DNA from: Arthrobacter alpinus
Lineage (GTDB): Bacteria > Actinomycetota > Actinomycetes > Actinomycetales > Micrococcaceae
DNA length: 64,000 nucleotides
NCBI RefSeq assembly: GCF_900105965.1
Contig: NZ_FNTV01000001.1
Coordinates: 1,302,001 to 1,366,000 of the forward strand
Reading direction: 5' to 3'
Shown here: one piece after another, positions 1 through 9,049 of the stretch
Position numbering within the stretch: the stretch's first letter is position 1
Layout of the letters: each line of letters begins with the position of its first letter
The notes under the pieces: generated by a model
What the model was told of the DNA's origin: nothing
What the model saw: the letters and a program-made list of their open reading frames with translations, nothing else
Databases searched by the model: none
Translations under genes and position numbers: made by a program

Positions 1-1384
1 AGTGGAACAGGATTGAAAGGACGCCCGGTCCAACTTTGGTGTAAGGGGCGGAGACCAGGTTGTAGTTGTTCTGGAACAGTTCCCCGTACCAGCTGGAGAG
101 ATCCAGGAGGTTGATCTTAATTTCAATCCCTGATTCCTTGGCCGTGGCCTGCATCTGCTCAAAGAGTGATTGCTCGGCAGGGATCGATTGACTGGTGCTG
201 ACGGGGAAGGTGAGCGAGAGCCGCTTGCCGTCCTTGACGCGGTATCCCTCGGAGTCACGTTCAGTCCAGCCAGCGGCATCCAGCAGTTCGCCGGCTTTGG
301 CCGGATCGTAGCCAAAGAGCGATTCTTCGCCAAAAGCCATCGGCTCAACGCTGGAAAGGGGCGAGTAGGAGCGCTTGGCGGTACCGAAGAAGAGTGAATC
401 AATGCTGGCGTTCACGTTTACGGCGTGGATAAACGCTTCCCGAACCTTAACATCGTTGAACGGTGCCTTGGAGGAATTGAGCTCAACACGATTGGCGGCC
501 CCGGGGCGGGGGGCGTCCAGATGCTTGATCGTGGAGGTCTTGGCTGCTGCGGCGATCGTGTCCGGCTGGGCGTTGTCGATGATCTGAACCTCCCCGGCGG
601 CAAGCGCCGCGTATCGGGTTGCGGCCTCGGGGATGAATCGCCACGTGATGGCATCCAAGTAGGCGGTTCCTGCGTGAACAGCATTCGGATCGGGAAGGAC
701 ATAGCCATCGTTGCGCACCAGCTGAACGGAATCCTGCTTCTTCCAAGAATCCACCTTGAAGGGTCCGGTGCCGACGGGTGAGGCACAGTTTTCCACTTGG
801 GGACGCTTCAGCGCCGTGGGGGATTCAATGGCCACCCACGGCATGGAAAAGGACTCGAGAAGGGAGTTGTCCGGCGTCTTGAGCCTGAGCTCAAGAGTGC
901 TGGCATCCACAGCATTCATGGAGGCGATCTTGCCCAAGGCCAGGTATCCGGTGGAAGAGGCCGTGGCCGGATCCAACAGGTGTTCAAAGTTTGCCTTTAC
1001 GGCTGCAGCGTCGAGCTTCGTTCCGTCGGTGAAGGAGATACCGTCGCGGATCTTCAGCGTCCGGGTCAGTCCATCCTCGGAAACGGTGGAATCCTCCGCC
1101 AACCAAGGGATCAGCTTGCCATCTGCGTCCTTGGTGTACAAGGTCTCCAGATATTGCGAGGCCACGAGGGCCTGCGGGTAGTTGCCGCCAACGTGCGGGT
1201 CCAGGCAGCTGGGTTCGGCATCGCCGGAGGCATAGACCAGGGTTCCACCGGTCACAGGAGTGCCAGCATCGGTGCCAGCGTCCGACGCCGAACCTCCCGG
1301 CGTGCAGCCAGCGAGGACAAGGGCCGTGGCCAGGGCCGTGACGGCCGGAAATAGTCTGGTGGCCAAGGGGCGAGCGAGCGTCAT
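1..1384 (-). CDS. ABC transporter substrate-binding lipoprotein, family 5 (partial)
   Basis: Solute-binding protein of an oligopeptide/dipeptide-type ABC importer, held on the outer face of the membrane. The frame is open from ATG 1384 down to the window edge: about 461 codons of the roughly 530 usual for the family, so the C-terminus lies outside the window. It starts with a basic, hydrophobic signal and a lipobox (LAGC, Cys27). The mature part has the family-5 pattern: an early LDPH segment near residue 64, then LYTKDADGKLIPWLAED and a KIRDGISFTDGTKL stretch. Transporter partners are not in view; they may lie further downstream beyond the left edge. The ligand is unknown, since this family binds peptides, nickel chelates or oligosaccharides. 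Confidence 0.85.
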   Translation of the reverse strand, partial: MTLARPLATRLFPAVTALATALVLAGCTPGGSASDAGTDAGTPVTGGTLVYASGDAEPSCLDPHVGGNYPQALVASQYLETLYTKDADGKLIPWLAEDSTVSEDGLTRTLKIRDGISFTDGTKLDAAAVKANFEHLLDPATASSTGYLALGKIASMNAVDASTLELRLKTPDNSLLESFSMPWVAIESPTALKRPQVENCASPVGTGPFKVDSWKKQDSVQLVRNDGYVLPDPNAVHAGTAYLDAITWRFIPEAATRYAALAAGEVQIIDNAQPDTIAAAAKTSTIKHLDAPRPGAANRVELNSSKAPFNDVKVREAFIHAVNVNASIDSLFFGTAKRSYSPLSSVEPMAFGEESLFGYDPAKAGELLDAAGWTERDSEGYRVKDGKRLSLTFPVSTSQSIPAEQSLFEQMQATAKESGIEIKINLLDLSSWYGELFQNNYNLVSAPYTKVGPGVLSILFH

Positions 1385-1686
1385 GAAGTTCTTCCTGCAA
1401 AACCTGTGAGGGGAGCGATGTATTGGGACCGCCGGTCCGTTCCGCCCAACCATGGCTGTGCGGCTCGCTCCGGCGGGCATCGCCATCAACTTTAGCCCGT
1501 CGGGCTCGCCGCACCCACGGACATGTGGGGCAGATCATAGGGTGTCGCCGCAACCTTCGCAGGCCGACGCCGTCGTTGACTGCCGAAGTGAGTCTGGATC
1601 CAGCCATTGCCACGCCTGCGGCTCTGTGTAAGCCTTGAAGGTGATCCCGGCGCCGCGGCGGCGGGCCACAAGAGCGGAGCGCAATC
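1385..1686. other. Intergenic region, 302 bp
   Basis: Divergent promoter region between the binding-protein gene on the minus strand and the DHFR-fold gene on the plus strand. I see only a short perfect hairpin (AGCCCG-T-CGGGCT, 1494-1506) and no convincing gene. Longer open frames here are high-GC shadows. Confidence 0.5.
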
Positions 1687-2310
1687 ATGGGACTCATTCA
1701 CATTGACCTGTTCACCACGCTCGACGGCGTGGCACAGGCACCCGGCGGGCCCGAGGAAGACGCCGAGGGCGGCTTCGCTTTTGGCGGGTGGCAGGCGCCG
1801 CTCATGGATCAGGAGGTGGGCGACGACGTCGACGCGGGCATGAAGGGGATGGATGCCCTGCTGCTGGGCCGGCGCACCTACGACATCTTCGCGTCCTACT
1901 GGCCACACCAGCAGGAGGGGCCAGACGGGAGCATCGCTGAGTTGTTCAACCGCATCCCAAAGTACGTGGCCTCCCGCGGCAGGCTGGACCCGAAGTGGGC
2001 CAACACCACCCAGCTGGGGGAGGATACCGCCTCGGCGATTGCCGAACTGCGCCAACGCCACGAGCACACCCACGTCATTGGCAGCATGGACTTTGTCCAG
2101 ACGCTATTCGCCGGGCAGCTGTTTGACCGGCTCACGCTCTGGGTCTACCCCATCCTGCTGGGCAGCGGCAAAAAGGTGTTCGCTGACGGTGTGGTGCCCA
2201 CCAATCTCAGGCTCCTCGGGCCGGCTCACTCCTCGCAAAAGGGCGCCATCCTCCAGCACTATGCCCGCGAGGACGGCGTGCCCGGGGTAGGTGACATGTC
2301 AGCCGGGTAG
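1687..2310 (+). CDS. Dihydrofolate reductase family protein (RibD C-terminal fold)
   Basis: Small NADPH-dependent reductase of the DHFR/RibD-C superfamily, 207 residues, probably cytosolic; its physiological substrate is unknown. The N-terminus (MGLIHIDLFTTLDGVAQAPG) is the usual first strand of this family, followed by the GRRTYDIF motif near residue 61 and the cofactor-side segment HVIGSMDFVQTL near residue 123. The late LGSGKKVF stretch is also typical. ATG 1687 is chosen because it gives the canonical N-terminus and has a GGAG just upstream. It stands alone, divergent from the preceding transporter gene. It is not the folate-pathway enzyme FolA, which has a different arrangement and is shorter. 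Confidence 0.85.
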   Translation: MGLIHIDLFTTLDGVAQAPGGPEEDAEGGFAFGGWQAPLMDQEVGDDVDAGMKGMDALLLGRRTYDIFASYWPHQQEGPDGSIAELFNRIPKYVASRGRLDPKWANTTQLGEDTASAIAELRQRHEHTHVIGSMDFVQTLFAGQLFDRLTLWVYPILLGSGKKVFADGVVPTNLRLLGPAHSSQKGAILQHYAREDGVPGVGDMSAG

Positions 2311-2391
2311 CTGCACAGCCGCCTGTGGGGGGAATCCTGGGCGAATCGGAGGTATTGCTGCCTCTGGCGGCCACCAAGTTGGCTTCCATGT

Positions 2392-2409
2392 GCCGGTACC
2401 GGTACCGGC
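2392..2409. promoter_or_regulatory. 18-bp perfect palindrome, LacI-type candidate operator
   Basis: GCCGGTACCGGTACCGGC is fully self-complementary and has the central CG typical of LacI-family operators. It lies about 150 bp before the LacI-family gene at 2557, so it may be an autoregulatory site. Palindrome seen directly; function inferred. Confidence 0.5.
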
Positions 2410-2556
2410 GCTATGAGCGAAACTGACTTCTTTTCTCTGGAATTCTCCTCCTGCGGTGTGGGCGCGCCATCTCCCCTAGTATTGGAGCTGGCGTTCCTGC
2501 TCCCCGTGGCACACGGGTCCGTAGCGGGCCCATGACCTAAACGAGGGGGATTACCA

Positions 2557-3657
2557 GTGGCCAAGGCCCCAACCGTCTACGACGTCGCCGCCGACGCCGG
2601 AGTGTCGATCGCAACCGTGTCACGGGTGCTCAGGCGCCCCGCTGATGTTCGTGAATCCACCCGGGAACGTGTCATGGCTTCGGTGCGGGACCTCGGCTAT
2701 GTACCTAGTGGCTCCGCCAGGGGGCTTGCGGCGCGGCGCACCGGCGCCCTGGGTCTCTATTTTCCTGGTTTTGATGCCATGGACGACTTGGGCGAACTCA
2801 GCGAGATATCCGCCGATGAGTTGCCGGGCTACTCGATTGTTGACGACGTTGGCGGTTCCCCGGAGTCACATCAGTTCAATCTCTACTTCGATGAGGTGCT
2901 GCGCGGTGCTGAACTGGAGGCGTGGCGCCGAGGATTTGCCCTCACGGTCGCCGTCGGCCGGGGCGGCCTGGCTGCTGATGCGGTTCGTGACATGGCCGGC
3001 CGTGTCGATGGACTGCTGGTTCTCGCTCAGAGCGTGCCCGATGCAGCTCTTGAACAGCTTGCCCGGCGAATTCCCATAGTTGTGCTGGCCAGCAAGGCCC
3101 ACGATGGACCATTCGACAATGTGACGGTAAGCAACAACGAGGGAATGCACGCTCTCGCCGCCCACGTGATCGCGGGCCTGGACATCGGCGAGATTGCTTA
3201 TGTAGCGGGACCGCTTGATTCGCCGGACGATATTGACCGCTGGGCCGGCTTTGAGTCGGCGCTGCGCGAGCGCGCCTTGGACCCGAATGACGCCAGGGTG
3301 ATCCGCGGTGAATTCACCCGGGCATCTGGTCGCCGCGCTGGCGTCGATCTGCTCAACTCCGGGACCGTGCCCAAAGCTGTCATCTGCGCCAATGACCAGA
3401 TGGGCCTCGGTGTGCTGGATGCCCTGACAGGCGCCGGCCTACGAATCCCAGGCGACGTTGTTGTCACGGGCTTTGACGGGATTGAGGCCGCCAACCTTTC
3501 ATCCCCGCGACTGACCACTGTGCACCAGCCGATGGAGCTTGTAGGGCGTGCGGCCATTCAGCTGATGCAGCGCAGGCTCGATGATCCAGAGGCGGAACCG
3601 ATGAGCATTCGGTTGCCGGTCAGGGTCCTCCTGCGCGAGAGCTCAGAGCGCTCGTAA
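2557..3657 (+). CDS. LacI family transcriptional regulator
   Basis: DNA-binding repressor of 366 residues with a periplasmic-binding-protein-like sensor domain. The N-terminal HTH is clear (TVYDVAADAGVSIATVSRVL, residues 4-23), followed by the hinge helix region (SGSARGLAARRTGALGLYFP). The C-terminal domain has the usual AVICANDQMGLGVLDAL and VVTGFDGIEAANLSSP segments. The GTG start has a GAGGGGG Shine-Dalgarno seven bases upstream. It sits directly before an ABC importer, hydrolase and GH1 beta-glucosidase operon, so it most likely controls that operon in response to a sugar or glycoside. Palindromes with a central CG lie both upstream of it (2392) and between it and the operon (3697). Confidence 0.93.
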   Translation: MAKAPTVYDVAADAGVSIATVSRVLRRPADVRESTRERVMASVRDLGYVPSGSARGLAARRTGALGLYFPGFDAMDDLGELSEISADELPGYSIVDDVGGSPESHQFNLYFDEVLRGAELEAWRRGFALTVAVGRGGLAADAVRDMAGRVDGLLVLAQSVPDAALEQLARRIPIVVLASKAHDGPFDNVTVSNNEGMHALAAHVIAGLDIGEIAYVAGPLDSPDDIDRWAGFESALRERALDPNDARVIRGEFTRASGRRAGVDLLNSGTVPKAVICANDQMGLGVLDALTGAGLRIPGDVVVTGFDGIEAANLSSPRLTTVHQPMELVGRAAIQLMQRRLDDPEAEPMSIRLPVRVLLRESSERS

Positions 3658-3696
3658 CACTGCGTGTCCAGGCAAGGGGGTCTTGCGGGACAGTAA

Positions 3697-3710
3697 TGTA
3701 TGCGCATACA
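3697..3710. promoter_or_regulatory. 14-bp perfect palindrome, LacI-type candidate operator of the transporter operon
   Basis: TGTATGCGCATACA is perfectly self-complementary with a central CG. It lies between the LacI gene and the binding-protein gene, about 90 bp before the GTG at 3802, where a repressor site would be expected. Its sequence differs from the palindrome at 2392, so the two may not bind the same protein. Confidence 0.55.
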
Positions 3711-3801
3711 CTCGGTGGAGACCAGAGGGTGCCTGTGGCACTCCGGCGTAGCGCAGCCCGCAGGGGTTGCCTCGTGACAGTGAAGACATGAGGAAGCAAG
3801 A

Positions 3802-5469
3802 GTGTCAATGACGAGCTCGAAAACACGAACTAAACGATTATCGGTGATCGCCGGAATCTCAGCTGTTGTCATGCTCATCTCTGGATGCAGCATCCAGATT
3901 AAGAGCGAACCGGACCCCTCAATTCCGGATGACACCATGCTCATCGCCGCCGACAAGGGTTCGCCCATGTTCGAGAAGATCTTTAATCCGTATCTCTTCA
4001 ACAAGCGCGTTGCGGCGAGCTACATCTACGAGCCACTCACCGCCGTCAACGTCCTCGATGGCACGCAAACTCCCTGGCTTGCCGAAAAGGTGTCGTTGAC
4101 GGACGCTCGCACCATTGACTACACGATCCGCCAGGGCGTCACCTGGTCCGACGGCGAGAAGTTCACCCCGGAAGACGTCGCCTTCACCTTTGAGCTGATC
4201 AAGAAATACCCCACCCTGGACATCAAGGGGGCCTGGCAGCATATCGAGAGTGTCGACGTCGAAGGTGACCACGTCATTGTCCATCTCAAGGATGACGACG
4301 CCCCGGCCGCCGATGTCATCTCGCTGACGCTGATCGTGCCGGAGCACATTTGGAAAGACGTCGAGAGCCCGGATACGTGGCGTGATGAGAATCCAGTGGG
4401 CACGGGCCCCTTTACTGTTGGAAACTTTTCATCCCAGCAATACACCATGGACAAGAACCAGGACTATTGGCAGGCGGACAAGGTCGAAATTGAGCACCTA
4501 GTGCTGCCGGCCGCTACGAGCGAACTGGACATCGTGACCAAGGGCTTCGACTGGGCATACTCATTTATGAGCAACGTGGAGGGTACCTGGGGCGCGGCCA
4601 ATGCCGACAACAAGAACTGGTTCCCGCCAGGCGGCGTGATCAGCCTGGTGCCCAACTTGGCAAAGGCCCCCTGGGACAACGCGGATCTGCGCAAGGGCAT
4701 TGCCTTGGCCCTGGATAGGGACAGGATTGCCGACTCTGCGACGGAGGGTTATATGGGCAAGGCCGGCCAGACCGGCCTCATGCTGCCCAACCAGGAGTCC
4801 GAACTCAACCCAGACATCCCCAACGACGGCGTGATTGCCCAGGACACCGACGCGGCGCTGGCATCGTTGGAGAAAGCCGGATACACGCTGGTCAATGGCA
4901 CCATGGTGGACGCCAATGGCAAGCCGTTCACCTTTTCCGTGACAACAGCCAATGGATACGCCGACTGGCTGCGTGCAATTCAAGAGGTGCGCAAGCAACT
5001 CAGTGCGATCGGCATCGACATGACGATCAAGCAGCCCCAACCGGCCGGCTACCAGCAGGCCATCCAGAACGGCGACTACGAGGTGGCGATGGGCGGCATG
5101 GGTGGCGGCAACGTCTTCCAGGCCTACAACAGCCTGCTCTCCAGCGAGTTCTACGTGAAGAACGGAGAGCTGGCGCCCAGCAACTTCCAGCGCTACAGCG
5201 ACCCCCGGACCGACGCCCTCCTCACGCAGTACAAGGAGACCATCGATCCTGCCAAACAAATGGAGATCAGCCAACAGCTCCAGCAAATCGTCTACGACCA
5301 ACTTCCCGTCATTGGCCTGTATTACGGCGGCTTGTGGGGGCTGTACAACACCTCCAAGTTCACCGGCTGGCCAACCGAGGAAGACCCTTATGCGCCGCCG
5401 CAAACCTACGACTCGAGCCCGCTGCTGATCTTCACCAAGCTCAAGCTCGCAAACAAGGACGGTGAATAG
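3802..5469 (+). CDS. ABC transporter substrate-binding lipoprotein, family 5
   Basis: Ligand-binding component of an Opp/Dpp-type ABC importer, 555 residues. A lipobox (LISGC, Cys29) follows the signal segment. The mature protein shows the family-5 fold signatures: YEPLTAVNVLDGTQTPWLAEK, the TIRQGVTWSDGEKFTPEDVAFT block near residue 112, and NPVGTGPFTV near residue 197. GTG 3802 has AGGAAG five bases upstream; ATG 3808 is an alternative start. It is the first gene of a tight operon with two permeases, a fused ATPase, a hydrolase and a beta-glucosidase. The GH1 partner suggests the ligand is a beta-linked oligosaccharide or glycoside rather than a peptide. Such use of Opp-type importers is known in other bacteria; for this protein it is inferred. 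Confidence 0.9.
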   Translation: MSMTSSKTRTKRLSVIAGISAVVMLISGCSIQIKSEPDPSIPDDTMLIAADKGSPMFEKIFNPYLFNKRVAASYIYEPLTAVNVLDGTQTPWLAEKVSLTDARTIDYTIRQGVTWSDGEKFTPEDVAFTFELIKKYPTLDIKGAWQHIESVDVEGDHVIVHLKDDDAPAADVISLTLIVPEHIWKDVESPDTWRDENPVGTGPFTVGNFSSQQYTMDKNQDYWQADKVEIEHLVLPAATSELDIVTKGFDWAYSFMSNVEGTWGAANADNKNWFPPGGVISLVPNLAKAPWDNADLRKGIALALDRDRIADSATEGYMGKAGQTGLMLPNQESELNPDIPNDGVIAQDTDAALASLEKAGYTLVNGTMVDANGKPFTFSVTTANGYADWLRAIQEVRKQLSAIGIDMTIKQPQPAGYQQAIQNGDYEVAMGGMGGGNVFQAYNSLLSSEFYVKNGELAPSNFQRYSDPRTDALLTQYKETIDPAKQMEISQQLQQIVYDQLPVIGLYYGGLWGLYNTSKFTGWPTEEDPYAPPQTYDSSPLLIFTKLKLANKDGE

Positions 5470-5472
5470 TCC

Positions 5473-6453
5473 ATGATGTACGTACTTCGTCGAATCGGCT
5501 TTTTCCTGCTCACCTTGTGGGCAGCCATCACCTTGAATTTCCTGCTTCCCCGCATGATGCCCGGTTCCCCCACTGATGCAGCAATTGCCAAGCTTGCCCA
5601 GAATGGGCCGGTCACCGATGCGACCCGCAAAGCCATTGAGGCCCAGTTGGGTGTGCCGGACGGCAACATCTTCGAGCAGTATCTCGGCTACCTGCACCAG
5701 GTCATCACCCTGGACTTTGGTGTCTCGTATACCTTCTACCCGCAGTCGGTTTCTGAAATGATCTGGCAGGCGTTTCCTTACACAGTGGTTCTGGTGGGCC
5801 TGGTGACTGTCATTGCCTTCGTGCTCGGAACGCTCATAGGCGTCCTCACCGCATGGAAGCGCAACACCTGGCTCGACGCCCTGCCCACCCTGAGCGGCAG
5901 CTTTGCCAGCACCTTCCCGTACTTCTGGACAGCCCTGCTGCTGCTCTTCTTTGCCGGGTATGTCCTGCACCTGTTCCCGACCTCCGGCGCATTCGGACCA
6001 ACGGCCACGCCGGCCCTGAGCTGGGACTTCTTCATGGACGTGCTTTACCACGCGGCGCTTCCTGCCCTCACCATCCTCATCACCTCGCTGGGCGGCTGGA
6101 TCATTGGCATGCGCAACGCCATGATCAACACGCTGGGCGACGATTACGTGACATTCGCCGAGGCCAACGGCCTAAAGGGACGCACCGTGGCCATCCGCTA
6201 CGCCGCACGCAACGCAATTCTGCCAAACCTCACCGGATTCGGGCTTGCCCTTGGTGGAGTTGTGGGCGGCTCGGTGCTCGTTGAGCAGGTGTTCGGCTAT
6301 CCGGGCATCGGCTACCTCCTGTTTAACGCCGTCATTGGCCAGGACTATCCGCTGATGCAGGCACTGTTTCTGATGATCACCGTCAGTGTGCTCATCGCAA
6401 ACTTCCTCGTGGACATCATGTACGGGGTACTCGACCCAAGGACACGACGATGA
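5473..6453 (+). CDS. ABC transporter permease, DppB/OppB type
   Basis: Inner-membrane permease of 326 residues, the first of the two channel subunits of the Opp-type importer. It starts with a membrane segment (residues 7-27) followed by the extracytoplasmic segment with PGSP. The BPD_transp_1 core contains the EAA-type loop GLKGRTVAIRYAARNAILPNLTGFGL and the family ending YGVLDPRTRR. It begins 3 bp after the binding-protein stop and overlaps the next permease by 4 bp (ATGA at 6450), so translation is probably coupled. Confidence 0.93.
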   Translation: MMYVLRRIGFFLLTLWAAITLNFLLPRMMPGSPTDAAIAKLAQNGPVTDATRKAIEAQLGVPDGNIFEQYLGYLHQVITLDFGVSYTFYPQSVSEMIWQAFPYTVVLVGLVTVIAFVLGTLIGVLTAWKRNTWLDALPTLSGSFASTFPYFWTALLLLFFAGYVLHLFPTSGAFGPTATPALSWDFFMDVLYHAALPALTILITSLGGWIIGMRNAMINTLGDDYVTFAEANGLKGRTVAIRYAARNAILPNLTGFGLALGGVVGGSVLVEQVFGYPGIGYLLFNAVIGQDYPLMQALFLMITVSVLIANFLVDIMYGVLDPRTRR

Positions 6454-7367
6454 CAACTGCACAGAACGTTTCGAAATCCATTGCGCCGTTGATCAAACCG
6501 CCGCGCAAATTCACCTTCATCACCCGATCGGCCGCCACGCTATGGGCCAACTGGAAGTCGCGTCTGGGACTCACCATTCTTGCGTGCTTCATCTTCGTGG
6601 CCATCTTCGCACCGCTGCTTGCACCGTATGGCGCCTCACAGGACGGCTTCGAGCGCAATGCCGACGCAAGTGCGGCGCATTGGTTTGGCACGACGGCGGC
6701 GGGCGAGGATGTGCTCAGCCAGCTGATCTACGGTTCACAGATCAGCGTGTCCGTGGGCTTCATCGCCGGTCTCCTGTCCACGCTCGTTGCGATTGTCATT
6801 GGCCTGAGCTGGGGATACATCCGCGGCTTCGGCGCCGATGTCATCAACTTCATCGTCAACTTGTTCCTGGTCATCCCCGGGCTGCCGCTCATGATTGTGA
6901 TTGCCGCCTACCTGCAAAACGGCGGCCTGGTCATGATTGTTGCCGTCATCGTCATCACCGGATGGGCATGGGGCGCACGCGTGCTGCGAGCGCAAACCCA
7001 GACTCTGCGCTCCCGAGATTTTGTCACGGCAGCACGCTTCTCAGGTGAACCGGCTTGGCGCATCGTGTTCAAGGAGATCCTGCCGAACATGACCTCGATC
7101 ATTGCCGGCGGCTTCTTCGGTGCAGCAACCAGCGCAATCCTCGCCGAGGCCGGACTTGAATTTCTGGGCCTGGGCGATTCGAGCATCGTCAGCTGGGGAA
7201 CCATCCTCTATTGGGCACAGAACTCCAACGCACTCCTGACCGGACAGTGGATCCTGCTGTTCGCCCCGGGCCTGTGCATTGCCCTGCTCGCCCTGAGCCT
7301 TACGCTCATCAACTTCGGCGTCGATGCGATCAGCAATCCGCGCCTCCGTGAAGGGAAGTCACGATGA
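6450..7367 (+). CDS. ABC transporter permease, DppC/OppC type
   Basis: Second channel subunit of the Opp-type importer, 305 residues. An N-terminal membrane segment around residues 42-62 is followed by the HWFGTTAAGEDVLSQLIYG signature near residue 75 that marks DppC/OppC proteins. The EAA loop is present as FSGEPAWRIVFKEILPNMTS, and the protein ends in the usual NFGVDAISNPRLR. It overlaps the preceding permease and the following ATPase by 4 bp each, confirming a single transcriptional unit. Confidence 0.93.
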   Translation: MTTAQNVSKSIAPLIKPPRKFTFITRSAATLWANWKSRLGLTILACFIFVAIFAPLLAPYGASQDGFERNADASAAHWFGTTAAGEDVLSQLIYGSQISVSVGFIAGLLSTLVAIVIGLSWGYIRGFGADVINFIVNLFLVIPGLPLMIVIAAYLQNGGLVMIVAVIVITGWAWGARVLRAQTQTLRSRDFVTAARFSGEPAWRIVFKEILPNMTSIIAGGFFGAATSAILAEAGLEFLGLGDSSIVSWGTILYWAQNSNALLTGQWILLFAPGLCIALLALSLTLINFGVDAISNPRLREGKSR

Positions 7368-9049
7368 ACCCCATCCTCGAGGTCAAGGACCTCTCAGTGG
7401 TCTACGAGTCCACCGGTTTCACCGCACTGCAGGCCGTTGACCACGTGTCATTCGCGCTCGAGGCCGGCGAGTTCGTCGGCCTGGTGGGCGAATCCGGATC
7501 CGGCAAGTCAACACTGGGGCTGGCCATCACCCGGTTGCAGAAGCCGCCGGCCCGCACGAACGGCGGCCAGATCCTCTTTCAGGGAAACGACATCCGCCTG
7601 CTCGACGACGAGACGCTGCGCCAGCAGCGACAGGGCGGCTTCGCCATGGTGCTGCAATCGGGCATGAACGCATTGAACCCGGTGCGCACCATCCGCAACC
7701 ACTTCATTGACATCTTCCGCGCCCACGGCCACGTGGAAAAGTCACGCTGGGACGCCCGACAAATTGAACTCATCGAGAAGGTGGGACTCCCCAAGGAGAC
7801 CCTGGCCAGGTTCCCGGGCGAACTCTCCGGTGGCATGCGCCAGCGAGTCTCCATAGCCTTGGCACTCTCATTGGAACCGCAGCTCATGGTCTTTGACGAG
7901 CCGACCACGGCCCTGGACGTGCTGGTGCAGCAGGCCATCATGGACACCATCAAGTCCCTGCAGAAGTCCGAGGGCTTCACCGCCGTGCTCATCAGCCACG
8001 ACTTGGGTGTGGTGCTTGAGTCCACGCAGCGGGTCCTGGTCATGCACGAGGGACGCATAGTTGAAGATGCGCCAAGCAGCGACATCCTCAACAACCCGCA
8101 GGACGATTACACGCGTATGTTGCTGAGCCACTATGCCGACCCTCGGGCGGAAGTGGTTTCGCTGCCTGGCTTCACCGACAGGGCAAGCCGCGAGAACAAC
8201 GGCGCCGGCAAGCGGACGGTCGCCGCCGCACGGGAGGGCCGCGCCGCCGATTCTGCGATCGTCGTCGAAAACGTCACCAAGGTCTATCCGCCGCCGCGCA
8301 GGGGCGAACAAGCCGTCACAGCAGTTGATAATGTTTCCTTCACGCTTGAACCGGGCCAGTCGCTGGCCCTGGTGGGCGCCTCCGGCAGCGGAAAGTCAAC
8401 CATCGCCAAGCTGGTCACCGGCGTTGAGAAGCCGAGCTCCGGATCCGTCCGCTTTGGGGACCTCGACGTGCCCCGGCTCGGGCGCCGCCAGATTCGCGAG
8501 TTGCACAAGAACGTCCAGATGATCTTCCAGGACCCGTACTCAGCGCTGAACCCGCTGCACACCATTGAATACACGCTCACCCGTCCCGTGGTGAACTTTG
8601 GTGGGCTGCGCGGGCCGGAGGCCAGACGGCGGGTCTTCGAGCTGCTTGAAACCGTGGGCCTAGCGCCAGTGGAGCAGTTCGCCACCAAGTTGCCGCACCA
8701 GCTCTCCGGAGGGCAGCGGCAGCGCGTGGTGATTGCCCGTGCACTTGCCAGCAACCCGCAGGTGCTCATCGCCGACGAGCCAGTGTCAATGCTCGACGTG
8801 TCACTGCGTGCCGGCGTCTTGGCCTTGTTGGAGGAACTGCGCGAACAGTGGGGCGTGAGCATGCTCTACATCACCCACGACCTGCTCAGTGCACGGCTCG
8901 TGACCGACAACATCATGGTGCTCAACGGTGGACGAGTGGTGGAGCGTGGCAACACCGCCCACGTATTGCAACATCCCGAGGATGAATACACCATCCGCCT
9001 GCTGGATGCCGTGCCCAATCCTGCCCGGGCCAGGGGAGCGGCCGTATGA
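7364..9049 (+). CDS. Fused two-domain ABC transporter ATPase, DppD-DppF type
   Basis: Cytosolic motor of the Opp-type importer, 561 residues, carrying both nucleotide-binding domains in one chain. Domain 1 has Walker A GESGSGKST (42-50), signature LSGGMRQR (154-161) and Walker B LMVFDE (174-179). Domain 2 has Walker A GASGSGKST (338-346), a second LSGGQRQR and ADEPVSMLD. The linker is about 40 residues. Such fusions are common in actinobacteria. It overlaps the upstream permease and the downstream hydrolase (ATGA at 9046). Confidence 0.94.
   Translation: MNPILEVKDLSVVYESTGFTALQAVDHVSFALEAGEFVGLVGESGSGKSTLGLAITRLQKPPARTNGGQILFQGNDIRLLDDETLRQQRQGGFAMVLQSGMNALNPVRTIRNHFIDIFRAHGHVEKSRWDARQIELIEKVGLPKETLARFPGELSGGMRQRVSIALALSLEPQLMVFDEPTTALDVLVQQAIMDTIKSLQKSEGFTAVLISHDLGVVLESTQRVLVMHEGRIVEDAPSSDILNNPQDDYTRMLLSHYADPRAEVVSLPGFTDRASRENNGAGKRTVAAAREGRAADSAIVVENVTKVYPPPRRGEQAVTAVDNVSFTLEPGQSLALVGASGSGKSTIAKLVTGVEKPSSGSVRFGDLDVPRLGRRQIRELHKNVQMIFQDPYSALNPLHTIEYTLTRPVVNFGGLRGPEARRRVFELLETVGLAPVEQFATKLPHQLSGGQRQRVVIARALASNPQVLIADEPVSMLDVSLRAGVLALLEELREQWGVSMLYITHDLLSARLVTDNIMVLNGGRVVERGNTAHVLQHPEDEYTIRLLDAVPNPARARGAAV

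Noticed and set aside
2189..2202. TGGT...ACCA-like inverted repeat inside the DHFR-fold gene
   Set aside because: Spacer is four bases rather than three and it lies within coding sequence, so it is not counted as an FCD site.
4561..6051. 496-codon open frame on the minus strand
   Set aside because: Antisense shadow of the clearly coding binding-protein and permease genes; composition is that of a high-GC mirror frame and no family motif is seen.
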